Shown here piece after piece: positions 50,843 to 59,265 of a stretch of DNA of 64,000 nt. Under the pieces are notes generated by a model. That model had not been told where the DNA came from. It did not search any database and saw nothing but the letters and a program-made list of their open reading frames with translations. The DNA lies in the NCBI RefSeq assembly GCF_002904295.1, contig NZ_PPHG01000007.1, positions 1 to 64,000 of the forward strand, written 5' to 3'. The stretch is from Amycolatopsis sp. CA-128772. Lineage in GTDB: Bacteria; Actinomycetota; Actinomycetes; Mycobacteriales; Pseudonocardiaceae. Positions within the stretch are counted from its first letter, which is position 1; every line of letters starts with the position of its first letter. A program made the translations under genes and the position numbers.

Positions 50843-51685
50843 ATGCAGTATTCGATCGGCGAACTCGCACACCGGACGGGCCTGACGGTCAAGGCGGTCC
50901 GGTTCTACTCGGATCGCGGCCTCGTGCCGCCGTCCGGGCGCAACGCCGCGGGCCAGCGCCGTTACGACGACGCTGCGCTCGCCCGGCTCGACGTCATCCG
51001 CGTCCTCCGCGACCTCGGCATCGACCTCGCCACGATCCGGCGCGTGATCGAAGGTGACACCACCGTCGCGGAGGTCGCGGCGGAGCACTCCGCGGCGGTG
51101 GAAGTGCAGATCGGCGTGCTGCGCCGACGACGGGCGGTGCTGGACGCCGTGGCGAACCGCGGCTCGCCACCCGAGGAGGCGAGCCTCGCGCGCCAGCGGC
51201 TTCTGCTGTCCCAAGTGGAGCGGCAGTGCCTGATCGGTGACTTCCTCGCCGACGCGTTGGGTGAGCGCCCCGAGCTGGCGGGGATCGCCCGCACCCTGAC
51301 GCCCGAGCTGCCCGAGGACCCCAGCCCCGAGCAGGCCGAGGCGTGGACCGAGCTGACCGCGCTGATGCGGGACCGGGAGTTCCGGGCGAACCTGCGCCGG
51401 CTCGCGGACGGACATGAAGGGGGTTTGCGTCGTGACCTGGCGGCCGAGGTGCGGGACGCCGTTACCCCGGCCGTCGTGGCCGGGATCGTGCCGAAGTCAC
51501 CGGCGGCGAAGGCGATCGTCGACGGCCTGGGGCGCGATCCCGGCGAGCTCCGGGACTGGCTCGGCGTGGTCAACGATCCGCGCCGTGAGCGCTATCTGGA
51601 GCTATTGGGGGTGATCAACGGCTGGGCGGCACCGGAAAGCCTGGCTCCCGCCTTCGATTGGCTGGCCGAGGTCATGGCCGCCTGA
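50843..51685 (+). CDS. MerR family transcriptional regulator
   Basis: 280 residues. N-terminal HTH (YSIGELAHRTGLTVKAVRFY, GQRRYDDAALARLDVIRVL) and a long helical effector domain with conserved-looking REFRANLRRLADGHEG. No Cys metal site, so it senses a small molecule rather than a metal. ATG 50843. Autoregulation is likely through the palindrome just upstream. Its 3' end overlaps the convergent ThrRS-like gene by 14 bases. Confidence 0.9.
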   Translation: MQYSIGELAHRTGLTVKAVRFYSDRGLVPPSGRNAAGQRRYDDAALARLDVIRVLRDLGIDLATIRRVIEGDTTVAEVAAEHSAAVEVQIGVLRRRRAVLDAVANRGSPPEEASLARQRLLLSQVERQCLIGDFLADALGERPELAGIARTLTPELPEDPSPEQAEAWTELTALMRDREFRANLRRLADGHEGGLRRDLAAEVRDAVTPAVVAGIVPKSPAAKAIVDGLGRDPGELRDWLGVVNDPRRERYLELLGVINGWAAPESLAPAFDWLAEVMAA

Positions 51686-52844
51686 CCGCCTCCCGGATCG
51701 ATGCCAGGGCGTCCTCGACCGGTTGGGCGTCGAGACGGCGTCCGTCGCGCAGCCGCACGGAGAGCTGACCGGCGGCGGCCTCCCGCGGACCGATCACGGC
51801 CTGGTACGGCACCAGCCGGCCGTCCCGGATCCGCGCGCCCAGGCTGCCGTCCGGCGCGAGCTCGGCCCGCAGGTCGTCGCACCGGTCCAGGACCTCGCGG
51901 GCGTACGGCAGTTCCGCGTCGGACAGGGGCAGCAGCCGGAGCTGCACCGGCGCCAGCCACGCCGGGAACGCGCCGCCGTGCACCTCGATCAGCTGGGCCA
52001 CCGCGCGTTCGACGCTGCCGATGATGCTCCGGTGCAGCATGACCGGCCGGTGCTTCGCGCCGTCCGCGCCGACGTACTCCAGGCCGAACTGCGCGGGCTG
52101 GTGGAAGTCGACCTGGACGGTGGAGAGGGTCGATTCGCGGCCGGCGCCGTCGGCGATCTGGACGTCGATCTTCGGTCCGTAGAAGGCGGCTTCGCCCTCG
52201 GCGGCGTCGTACGGGAGGCCGTCGAGGGCCGACCGCAGGATGGCGACGGCGCCCTCCCAGTCCCCGGACACGTACTTCCCACCGGGGCCGGGCAGGGACA
52301 GGCGGTAGCGGGCCGGTTTGATGCCGAGCGCGTCGTACGCCCGGCGGATCAGGGCCAGCGCGGCCTTCGCCTCGGCTTCGGCCTGGTCGAGGGTGCAGAA
52401 GATGTGCGCGTCGTTGAGCTGGATCGCGCGCACCCGGCTCAGCCCGCTGAGCACGCCGGAGAGCTCAGCCCGGTACATCGCGCCGAGTTCGGCGAACCGC
52501 AGCGGCAGTTCGCGGTAGCTGCGGCCGCGTGACCGGTAGATCAGCGCGTGGTGCGGGCAGAGGCTCGGCCGCAGCACGACCTGCTCGCCGCCGACGTCCA
52601 TCGGCGGGTACATGTCGTCGCGGTAGTGGGACCAGTGCCCGGAGAGCTCGTACAGCTCGCGTTTGGCCAGCACCGGCGAGTGGACGTGCCGGTACCCCGC
52701 GCGCCGTTCGACGTTGCGGACGTACTCCTCCAGGCTGTGCCGGACGGTCGCGCCGTCGGGCAGCCAGTAGGGCAGGCCGGCGCCGATCAGCGGGTCGGTG
52801 CCGAACAGGCCGAGTTCGCGGCCGAGCTGGTGGTGGTCGAACAT
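51672..52844 (-). CDS. Threonyl-tRNA synthetase paralogue lacking TGS and editing domains
   Basis: 390 residues, versus about 650-690 for full ThrRS. Only the class II catalytic core and anticodon-binding domain remain. Motif 2 (RFAELGAMYRAELSG), the three zinc ligands (Cys in RPSLCPHH, His in LNDAHIFC, His in VMLHRSIIGSVER) and the C-terminal domain (WLAPVQLRLLPLSD) are intact, so it should be active. It starts directly at the linker/catalytic domain (GTDPLIGAGLPYWLPDG). Such paralogues can give resistance to ThrRS inhibitors. Expression is probably set by the Thr leader and terminator upstream. ATG at 52844. Confidence 0.88.
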   Translation of the reverse strand: MFDHHQLGRELGLFGTDPLIGAGLPYWLPDGATVRHSLEEYVRNVERRAGYRHVHSPVLAKRELYELSGHWSHYRDDMYPPMDVGGEQVVLRPSLCPHHALIYRSRGRSYRELPLRFAELGAMYRAELSGVLSGLSRVRAIQLNDAHIFCTLDQAEAEAKAALALIRRAYDALGIKPARYRLSLPGPGGKYVSGDWEGAVAILRSALDGLPYDAAEGEAAFYGPKIDVQIADGAGRESTLSTVQVDFHQPAQFGLEYVGADGAKHRPVMLHRSIIGSVERAVAQLIEVHGGAFPAWLAPVQLRLLPLSDAELPYAREVLDRCDDLRAELAPDGSLGARIRDGRLVPYQAVIGPREAAAGQLSVRLRDGRRLDAQPVEDALASIREAVRRP

Positions 52845-52888
52845 CGTGGACTCCCTCGTGGACGGCGAGGCGGAAGACCACAGGACAA

Positions 52889-52912
52889 AGCCCGGGGCAA
52901 CCGCCCCGGGCT
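52889..52912 (-). terminator. Intrinsic attenuator terminator before the ThrRS paralogue
   Basis: AGCCCGGGGC and GCCCCGGGCT form a 10-bp perfect stem with a GGTT loop on the minus strand, followed by TTTGT. It lies between the Thr-rich leader peptide and the synthetase gene, so it would stop transcription unless the leader ribosome stalls. Confidence 0.85.
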
Positions 52913-52924
52913 CGGAAACGTCGT

Positions 52925-52975
52925 TCAGCGCGCCGGGACACTCTCCGGCGTCGTCGTCTGTGCAGCGCGCTTCAT
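52925..52975 (-). CDS. Threonine leader peptide (attenuator)
   Basis: A 16-residue ORF, MKRAAQTTTPESVPAR, from ATG 52975, with three consecutive Thr codons (all ACG) in the middle. It ends 12 bases before the terminator hairpin and 80 bases before the ThrRS-like start. The layout is that of amino-acid attenuators: low charged tRNA-Thr stalls the ribosome at the ACG triplet and should favour an antiterminator, raising synthetase expression. I have not folded the alternative hairpin, so the mechanism is inference. Confidence 0.85.
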   Translation of the reverse strand: MKRAAQTTTPESVPAR

Positions 52976-53008
52976 GAAGACAACGGTAGCAGCGGCCGCC
53001 AGTCCTTT

Positions 53009-53476
53009 TCAGGCGTCCAGGAACCGCTCCAGCTGCTCGACCACGAAGGCGTGGTCCTCGGCCTGCGGCAGCCCGGACACGCCGACCGTGCCGACCGGCC
53101 CGACCCCGCGCACGAGCACCGGGAACACGCCGCCGTGCGCCGCGTACTGGCCGAGGTCCAGGCGGGAGTGCTGCTCGAACGAGCCGCCGTTGGCGCGGAA
53201 CTGCGTCCCGATCAGGAAGGAGCTGTGCCCGTAGCGGTCGACGACCCGGCTCTTGCGGTCGATCCAGCCGTCGTTGTCGGCCGACGTCCCGGGCAGCGCG
53301 GCGTGGAAGAGCCGCTGGCCGTTGCGCCGGATCGAGATCGTCAACGCCAGCCCGCGGTCCGCCGCGTCGTCCAGCATCTGCTGGCCGAGGGCGAGCGCGG
53401 TCTCGTTGTCGAACTTCGTGAACTGGAGGCGTTCCTCCTGCTCGAAGAGCTGGGCGAGGCGTTCGGCTTCCGTCAT
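53009..53476 (-). CDS. Heme-degrading/UPF0303 family protein
   Basis: 155 residues of the HbpS/UPF0303 fold (LTISIRRNGQRLFHAALPGT, DRYGHSSFLIGTQFRA, YAAHGGVFPVLVRGVGPVGT). Relatives are small-molecule or heme binders; function is not settled. ATG at 53476. Divergent from the phosphoesterase gene; the 85 bases between them contain ACACTGTTGTGT, which looks like part of an operator. Confidence 0.82.
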   Translation of the reverse strand: MTEAERLAQLFEQEERLQFTKFDNETALALGQQMLDDAADRGLALTISIRRNGQRLFHAALPGTSADNDGWIDRKSRVVDRYGHSSFLIGTQFRANGGSFEQHSRLDLGQYAAHGGVFPVLVRGVGPVGTVGVSGLPQAEDHAFVVEQLERFLDA

Positions 53477-53561
53477 GAGCCTATTAAATCAACACTGTTG
53501 TGTAATTGCCAGTGGTGAACTGGCGGGCCACGGCGTCCGTACAACAGGCGAGGAGGTGGGT

Positions 53562-55511
53562 ATGGGCCGGATCCGGCGCCGCACGGTGCTCGGCGGTGCG
53601 GCCGCGGTCACGGTGGCCGGTGCGCTGTCCGCCGGCTGCGCCCCCGTGCCGCGGAAGGGGACGATCGAGGACGTCCGCCACGTCGTCGTGCTGATGCAGG
53701 AGAACCGGTCGTTCGACCACTACTACGGCACGATGGCCGGCGTGCGCGGCTTCGGCGACCGCGCAGCCCTGCGCGACGTCTTCCGCCAGCGCGGCGACCG
53801 GGGCGGTCCGGTGCTGCCGTTCCGGATCGACACGTCCGTTGTGGACGGTCAGGACCTCGGCGAGCTGCCGCACGACTGGAACAGCACCCACCGCGCGTGG
53901 AACGGCGGCGCGTACGACCGCTGGATCGCCGCGAAGAGCCCGATGACGATGGGGTACTTCACGCGCGACGACCTCCCGTTCCAGCACGCGCTGGCCGGCG
54001 CGTTCACCCTCTGCGACCACTACTTCTGCTCGATCCAGGGGCCGACCCACCCGAACCGGCTATACCACTGGACCGGCACGATCGACCCGGACGGCGTCGC
54101 CGGCGGCCCCGCGACGCACAACGCGCCGGACTACGAGCCCTCGTTCCGCTGGACGACCTACCCCGAACGGCTCGAGGCCGCGGGCATCTCCTGGCGGATC
54201 TACGCGAACGACGAAGAGCGCGGCGTCCCCGAGCACTTCGTCGGCGACTACGGCGACAACCCGCTCTGGCTGTTCCAGAACTTCCACGACGCGCTGTACT
54301 CGATGGACCCGGTGAAACGCCGGCTCGCCGAACGCGCCAACCTGCGCCAGAAGCTGCTGCCCGATTCCGGGCGGGGCCAGGAACTCGACCACGTGCTGGC
54401 CGAGTTCCTCGCCGACTGCGCGGCCGGAACGCTGCCCGCGGTGTCGTGGGTGGTGGCCCCGTACGGCTACTGCGAGCACCCCGCCGCCAGGCCGGTCGAC
54501 GGCGCCGCCTACGTCCACCGGATGCTGAAAGCGCTGTGGGACAACCCGGAACTGTGGGAATCGACCGTCGTCTTCATCAACTACGACGAAAACGACGGTT
54601 TCTTCGATCACGTCGTCCCGCCGGCCCCGCCACCCGGCACGCCCGGCGAGTACCTGCCCGGCAATCGGCCGGAGAAGGGCGCGCCGTCCGGGCCGCCGGT
54701 CCCGATCGGGCTGGGCCCCCGCGTGCCGATGACCGTCGTTTCGCCGTGGAGCCGCGGCGGCTGGGTGAACTCGCAGGTCTTCGACCACACGTCGGTGCTG
54801 CGGTTCCTGGAAACGTGGACCGGCGTGCGCGAGCCGAACATCTCGACCTGGCGCCGCGCCATCTGCGGCGATCTGACCAGCTGTTTCGACTTCGGCGCAC
54901 CCGACACGACCATCCCGCTGCTGCCGGACGCCGACGCGTTGCGCGCCGAAGCCGACCGGACGCAGCGGCGGCTGCCGAAGCCCGGGCTGGGGCCGGGCGC
55001 CCTGGTGCAGGACCCCGGCACGGCGAAGGCGCGCCCGCTGCCCTACCAGCCGGTCGCCTGGGTCACGGCCGAGCCGGCCGTGCTGCGGTTGCACCTGGCC
55101 AACCACGGCACGCAGGCGCTGCAGCTGGCCGCGTACGCCTACCACGCCGGTGGGACGTCCCAGCGCTTCGACGTCGGGCCCGGCGGCTCGGCGACCGGCG
55201 AAGTCCCGCACGGCGGCAGCTACGACGTCGCCGTCCACGGTCCGAACGGCTTCATCGTCGAAGCCTCGGGCGGGACGGACCTCGACGCCGAGGTCACCTT
55301 CGCCGGCACACCTGCGCTGCAGGTCAAGGTGACCAACCGCGGGCCGGCGCCGGTCACGCTGAACGACGTCACGCTGCCGCCGGCCGGCTCGCACGATTTC
55401 CCCGTGCCGACGCAGAACGGCTGGTACGACGTGACGTTCGAGGTGCCGGGGTGGCGTCGCCGCTTTGCGGGTCACTTGGAGGACGGGCGCCCGTCGCGGA
55501 CCGGGCCCTGA
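53562..55511 (+). CDS. Secreted phosphoesterase / phospholipase C (Tat lipoprotein)
   Basis: 649 residues. Signal RRRTVLGGAAAVTVAGALSA followed by a Cys makes it a likely Tat-exported lipoprotein. The phosphoesterase domain has VVLMQENRSFDHYYGTMAG, IQGPTHPNRLYHWTG and NYDENDGFFDHVVPP, the metal and nucleophile motifs of phosphocholine-type phospholipase C. A C-terminal part (VLRLHLANHGTQALQLAAYA, then LQVKVTNRGPAPVTLND) matches the DUF756 domains of that family. It should cleave phospholipids at the cell surface. ATG 53562. Its last 40 bases overlap the convergent M20 gene. Confidence 0.9.
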   Translation: MGRIRRRTVLGGAAAVTVAGALSAGCAPVPRKGTIEDVRHVVVLMQENRSFDHYYGTMAGVRGFGDRAALRDVFRQRGDRGGPVLPFRIDTSVVDGQDLGELPHDWNSTHRAWNGGAYDRWIAAKSPMTMGYFTRDDLPFQHALAGAFTLCDHYFCSIQGPTHPNRLYHWTGTIDPDGVAGGPATHNAPDYEPSFRWTTYPERLEAAGISWRIYANDEERGVPEHFVGDYGDNPLWLFQNFHDALYSMDPVKRRLAERANLRQKLLPDSGRGQELDHVLAEFLADCAAGTLPAVSWVVAPYGYCEHPAARPVDGAAYVHRMLKALWDNPELWESTVVFINYDENDGFFDHVVPPAPPPGTPGEYLPGNRPEKGAPSGPPVPIGLGPRVPMTVVSPWSRGGWVNSQVFDHTSVLRFLETWTGVREPNISTWRRAICGDLTSCFDFGAPDTTIPLLPDADALRAEADRTQRRLPKPGLGPGALVQDPGTAKARPLPYQPVAWVTAEPAVLRLHLANHGTQALQLAAYAYHAGGTSQRFDVGPGGSATGEVPHGGSYDVAVHGPNGFIVEASGGTDLDAEVTFAGTPALQVKVTNRGPAPVTLNDVTLPPAGSHDFPVPTQNGWYDVTFEVPGWRRRFAGHLEDGRPSRTGP

Positions 55512-56737
55512 CGCAGGGCGTCGAGCGCGAAGGCGGCCAGCATCGCGACGCCGCTCGGCATCGCGTCCTCGTCGAAGAGCACGCGGTTGGAGTGGTTGGC
55601 CGCCGCCTCGGCCGGGTCGACGCCGGGCGGGCACGCCCCGAGGAACGCGTAGGCGCCGGGAACGCGTTGCAGGACGTAGGAAAAGTCCTCGGCGCCCATC
55701 AGCGGGTCGGCGAGCAGCTCGACGTTGCCCGGCCCGAGCACGGCCGCGCCGAGCCGCAGCACCTCGGCGGCGATCCGGTCGTCGTTGACGGTCACCGGGT
55801 AGCCCGGTTCGACGTCGGCGACCACGCGGCAGCCGTAGGCCGCGCCGACCTGCTCGCACACCTTGGGCAGCTCGGCGCGCACCAGCGCGCGCGTCTGCTC
55901 GGACAGCGTGCGGATCGTGCCCTCGAGCTCGGCGGTCTCCGGGATGATGTTGGACGTCGTGCCGGCCTGGATCCGGGTCACCGAGAGCACCGCGGGGTCG
56001 AACACGCTGACCCGGCGGGTGATCATCGTGTGCAGCGCCCCGACCATGGCCGCGGCGGCCGGCACCGGGTCGATCGTGTGCTGCGGCGCGGAGCCGTGGC
56101 CGCCCTTGCCGGTGACGCGCACCGTGAACGAGTCGGCCGACGCCATCAGCGGGCCCGGCCGCAGCTGCAGCAGCCCGCTGCGCGCGTTGGCGAGGATGTG
56201 CACGCCGAACGCGCGCTCGACCCGCGTCCCGGCGGCGTCGAGCACGCCCTCGTGGATCATGAACCGGGCGCCGTGGTGACCCTCCTCACCGGGCTGGAAC
56301 ATGAACACGACCGAGCCGGCCAGCTGGTCCCGGCGCTCGGCGAGCAGCCGCGCGGCCGAAGCCAGCATCGCGACGTGCGTGTCGTGCCCGCAGGCGTGCA
56401 TCGACTCGGAGTCTTCGGACGCGAAGTCCAGCCCGGTCTCCTCGGTGAGCGGCAGCGCGTCCATGTCGCCGCGCAGCAGCACCGCCGGACCGGGCTGCGC
56501 GCCCCGCAGGACGGCCGTCAGCGACGTCGTGGCCTTGCCCTCGGTGATCTCCAGCGGCAGGCCGTCCAGGGCGTCCCGGATCGCGGCCTGCGTGTGCGGC
56601 AGGTGGAGACCCTGTTCCGGCCTGCGGTGCACCGCACGCCGGAGCGCGACCGTGCGGCCTTGCAGCGCCCGCGCGTCGTCGAGAAGGCCGGCGAACGGGG
56701 TGCCGGGCAGGGTGGGCAGGTCAGTGGGTCCGGTCAT
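55472..56737 (-). CDS. M20 family amidohydrolase
   Basis: 421 residues. Metal and catalytic motifs are all present: LLRGDMDALPL, MHACGHDTHVAML, FQPGEEGHHGA, GKGGHGSAPQ in the dimerisation domain and MGAEDFSYVL. The family cleaves N-acyl amino acids or hippurate-like amides. ATG at 56737. Divergent from the TadA partner gene. Confidence 0.9.
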   Translation of the reverse strand: MTGPTDLPTLPGTPFAGLLDDARALQGRTVALRRAVHRRPEQGLHLPHTQAAIRDALDGLPLEITEGKATTSLTAVLRGAQPGPAVLLRGDMDALPLTEETGLDFASEDSESMHACGHDTHVAMLASAARLLAERRDQLAGSVVFMFQPGEEGHHGARFMIHEGVLDAAGTRVERAFGVHILANARSGLLQLRPGPLMASADSFTVRVTGKGGHGSAPQHTIDPVPAAAAMVGALHTMITRRVSVFDPAVLSVTRIQAGTTSNIIPETAELEGTIRTLSEQTRALVRAELPKVCEQVGAAYGCRVVADVEPGYPVTVNDDRIAAEVLRLGAAVLGPGNVELLADPLMGAEDFSYVLQRVPGAYAFLGACPPGVDPAEAAANHSNRVLFDEDAMPSGVAMLAAFALDALRQGPVRDGRPSSK

Positions 56738-56814
56738 GCTCCCGATAGTGGCGCATGCGGCGCTTCGGGCGCACCGTGCGTGCGCTGGATCTCGCGGCGG
56801 AATACGGTGTGCGC

Positions 56815-57297
56815 ATGGCGGTGGAAGAGCCGGTCACGGGCTTCGCGGTGGCTGTGGTCCGAGAAGACGGTCGGTGGCGGTGCAGTGCGCTCGACCCGGG
56901 GGCGTTGACCGAGCTGGACGCGGCGATCACGGAACTGGGCAAACTACGTTCCACCGGCGCGAGCTTCGGGCTGCTGGCGGTCGACGACGAGTTCTTCGTC
57001 ATCGTCCGCCCGAGCCCCCGGGGCCCGTCGTTGCTGCTCTCGGACGCGGCGGCGGCGCTGGACTACGACATCGCGGCGGACGTCCTCGACGTCCTGCGCG
57101 TCGACCCGCCGGACGAGGAGGACGACTCCGTCTGGCCCGAGGGCGACCTCGAGATCCTGGCGGACCTCGGCCTGCCGGGGCCGGAGCTGGAGGTCATCGT
57201 CGGCGAGGTGGACCTGTACCCGGACGAGCAGCTGCAGATGGTGGCGCAGCGGTGCGGGTTCGGCAGTGAGTTCGCCAAGCTCCTGGACGAGCTCTGA
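56815..57297 (+). CDS. tRNA adenosine deaminase-associated protein
   Basis: 160 residues, acidic, with GFAVAVVREDGRWRCSALD and the C-terminal LPGPELEVIVGEVDLYPDEQ. This small family is nearly always encoded just before tadA in actinobacteria; the role is unknown. I use the ATG at 56815; an alternative at 56755 would add a basic extension not seen in the family. Ends 23 bases before tadA. Confidence 0.78.
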   Translation: MAVEEPVTGFAVAVVREDGRWRCSALDPGALTELDAAITELGKLRSTGASFGLLAVDDEFFVIVRPSPRGPSLLLSDAAAALDYDIAADVLDVLRVDPPDEEDDSVWPEGDLEILADLGLPGPELEVIVGEVDLYPDEQLQMVAQRCGFGSEFAKLLDEL

Positions 57298-57320
57298 GAC
57301 GCCCGTCCGACACCGAAGCC

Positions 57321-57749
57321 GTGGAGGCGGCGCTGGAAGCGGCGCGCGCCCCCGGCACGGACGTCCCGATCGGCGCCGTGGTGTTCGGCCCCGACGGCAC
57401 CCCCCTGGCGGCGGCCCGCAACGCCCGCATCGAGCTGGGCGACCCGACGGCCCACGCGGAGATCCTGGCCATGCGAGCGGCGGCCCGCGTGGTCGACGAC
57501 GGCTGGCGGCTGGAGGGCTGCACGCTGGCGGTGACGCTGGAGCCGTGCACGATGTGCGCGGGGGCGCTGGTGCTGGCCCGGATCTCCCGGCTGGTGTTCG
57601 GGGCGTGGGAGCCGAAGACGGGCGCGGTGGGCTCCCTGTGGGACGTGGTGCGCGACCGGCGCCTGAACCACCGGCCGGAGGTGCACGGGGGCGTGCTCGA
57701 GCCGCAGTGCGCGGCGGTGCTGGAGACGTACTTCGCGAAGTGTCGCTGA
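57321..57749 (+). CDS. tadA: tRNA-specific adenosine deaminase TadA
   Basis: 142 residues of the cytidine-deaminase fold. Zinc ligands and catalytic Glu are in THAEILAM and LEPCTMCAGAL. It makes inosine at position 34 of tRNA-Arg(ACG). GTG at 57321 is the only standard start, but no clear ribosome site precedes it and the first conserved helix looks slightly short; an in-frame CTG at 57294 overlapping the previous gene would restore it. Operon with the associated protein. Confidence 0.9.
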   Translation: MEAALEAARAPGTDVPIGAVVFGPDGTPLAAARNARIELGDPTAHAEILAMRAAARVVDDGWRLEGCTLAVTLEPCTMCAGALVLARISRLVFGAWEPKTGAVGSLWDVVRDRRLNHRPEVHGGVLEPQCAAVLETYFAKCR

Positions 57750-57815
57750 GCTGGGGCGACGCGGGCAGGCGACCCCTCGTTCGGGGCACCCGGGCCCTCG
57801 GGTATTGTTCTCGGC

Positions 57816-57903
57816 GGTGGCGTGTCCGAGCGGCCGAAGGAGCACGACTCGAAATCGTGTGACGGCTAATCCCCGTCCGTGGGTTCAAATCCCACCGCCA
57901 CCG
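57816..57903 (+). tRNA. tRNA-Ser (anticodon CGA)
   Basis: 88 nt with acceptor stem GGTGGCG/CGCCACC and discriminator G. The anticodon stem-loop is CACGA-CTCGAAA-TCGTG, anticodon CGA, with a long variable arm and T-arm GTGGGTTCAAATCCCAC. The CCA end is not encoded. Its 3' half served as an attachment site for the element fossil downstream. Confidence 0.95.
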
Positions 57904-57906
57904 CTC
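57847..57906 (+). repeat. attL-like copy: 3' half of tRNA-Ser
   Basis: 60 bases from the anticodon loop to just past the tRNA end are repeated at 59338-59397 with two mismatches and no gaps. Integrases typically use such tRNA 3' segments as attachment cores. The intact gene keeps this copy. Confidence 0.8.
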
Positions 57907-57918
57907 TACGCAGGCAAG

Positions 57919-57953
57919 CGCCCGGCGACCCTCATGGGGTTACCGGGCGTTTT
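57919..57953 (+). terminator. Rho-independent terminator after tRNA-Ser
   Basis: CGCCCGG (57919-57925) pairs with CCGGGCG (57943-57949), with inner ACC/GGT pairing, followed by TTTTG. Ends the tRNA transcript; it lies within the element's left edge. Confidence 0.75.
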
Positions 57954-57991
57954 GCTATCCCGTCTCAGTTTCCGTCTCAGATGCCCCTTGA

Positions 57992-58293
57992 TCAGGCGGG
58001 CACGAGGGCGCCTTCCGGGCCGTCGTCCTCCTCGTCTTCGTCGTCCGGGCGCCCACCTGCTCCGCCACCGACGTCACGAGCTCGGTGTCGACGTGCATGT
58101 AGCGCTTCGCCACGGCCGCGTTGGACCAGCCCATCGGCTCCATCACCGCGGGCAACGGCACCCTCCAGCTCTGGCAAACCGTGGCGGCGGTGTGCCGCGC
58201 GTCATGGAGCCGCGCGTTGCGCACGCCTGCCAAGCGCAGCAACGCCTTCCACGCCGTCTTCGGCCTGACGGTCGCACCCGACAGCGAGCCGGC
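57992..58293 (-). pseudogene. Tyrosine integrase, C-terminal remnant
   Basis: The frame reads KALLRLAGVRNARLHDARHT, then MGWSNAAVAKRYMHVD: the HxxR box, the Trp variant of the His/Trp position, and the nucleophile Tyr of tyrosine recombinases. The N-terminal two thirds are missing, with an in-frame TAG at 58294-58296 just upstream. A one-base shift near 58,060 is needed to reach the natural C-terminus (PDDEDEEDDGPEGALVPA, stop at 57992); without it the frame runs on to 57955 as Arg/Thr-rich sequence. Its place beside the tRNA copy fits an integrase that once used this site. Confidence 0.85.
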
Positions 58294-58458
58294 CTACTTC
58301 GAGAAGTTCACCCGCAGGTCGTGACCGGCATAGCCGTCGCGTGCAGGAGTGGAGGGCTGGTGGCCGGCGGGGGTCTCAGATGGGGTCTCAGTTCGTCATG
58401 GTTCGGCGTGACCGCTGGTTCGCACAGTAACTCATGAAAGGCGAGATCGTTGCGACTA

Positions 58459-58898
58459 ATGGCGAGAACAGCTTCTGTGCTTGTTCTTTGGTGGCGTCGC
58501 TTGGAATGTCAATCGGCGTCAGTCATGCGGCCGACCCGGCTTGGAATAGCCGCACGCTCTTCCTCACATCGACGCCGAATTCTGGTATGCAGACCGCCTG
58601 CTGGTCGAGAACCATCGACTTGGCGGAGGGTTACTACCGCTGGTCCCTGTCTTTCGACGGACTACAGGCAGTTCGCCCCAGCGTCATCAAGCTTGACGCC
58701 GGGAGGTACAATTGGACCTCCTGCTTGAAGCCGGAGAGTAATTTCTACCTTCAGAGTGATGACCTGGACCCTCAGTTCGGAGATTTGCCAACTGCGCACA
58801 TCTCTGTCGACTTTCCCCCGCCGGATCGTTCAAAAGACCTTCTCATCAGCGAATACTGTGGCCCTGACTCAAATAAGCGGGGGTCTGCGCAATTTTAG
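58459..58898 (+). pseudogene. Secreted protein of foreign composition, probably frameshifted in its signal peptide
   Basis: Two frames overlap. From ATG 58459 comes MARTASVLVL, a signal-peptide start; one base out of frame continues SLVASLGMSIGVSHAADPAW and then a domain with four Cys running to 58898. One extra T in the TTT at about 58,487 would join them into a single protein of about 145 residues with a signal peptide ending VSHAA. G/C is far lower than in the surroundings, as expected for cargo of the mobile element. An intact but unusual ORF from ATG 58434 is the alternative. No family recognised. Confidence 0.5.
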
Positions 58899-59067
58899 AT
58901 GACTCATCATTATTTCAATTCCATCCGCTTGTCGATCGTGCTTTCGGATTGATTTGTCACGGTGGAAAGCGCGGTCGCACTTGTGTTGTAAACCTGGTAC
59001 TGCAACGGCACTCGGGTGGTGTGGGGTAGATCATCCTGGTGGCGGAGCAGCTGAATCGGGTGCATAG

Positions 59068-59265
59068 CGGATCGCGGGCCGGTTCACGCAGTCAGAGCCG
59101 CCGGGCCCGGGCGCGGGAGTGCATGTCCCCGGGCTGATTGCAGTGTTGGAGCGGAAGAACGGGTGGAGGCTGGCCGAGCAGGCCGGCGACGTCTCGCCGG
59201 ACGGCATGCGGCGGCTGCTGCGCTGGGCGGACCGGGACATCGACGGCGTCCGCGATGATGTGGCC
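59068..59265 (+). pseudogene. IS701-family transposase, N-terminal fragment
   Basis: The frame gives RFTQSEPPGPGAG, then VPGLIAVLERKNGWRLAEQA and DVSPDGMRRLLRWADRDIDG with VRDDV, a close match to the N-terminal ERKNGW region of IS701/IS4-type transposases. A stop (TAG) lies at 59065, and homology ends after VRDDV near 59,262. The catalytic domain and the insertion-sequence ends are missing. Confidence 0.75.

Noticed and set aside
52465..52941. Arg-rich frame covering the ThrRS start and attenuator
   Set aside because: It is out of frame with the synthetase and lacks a plausible product.
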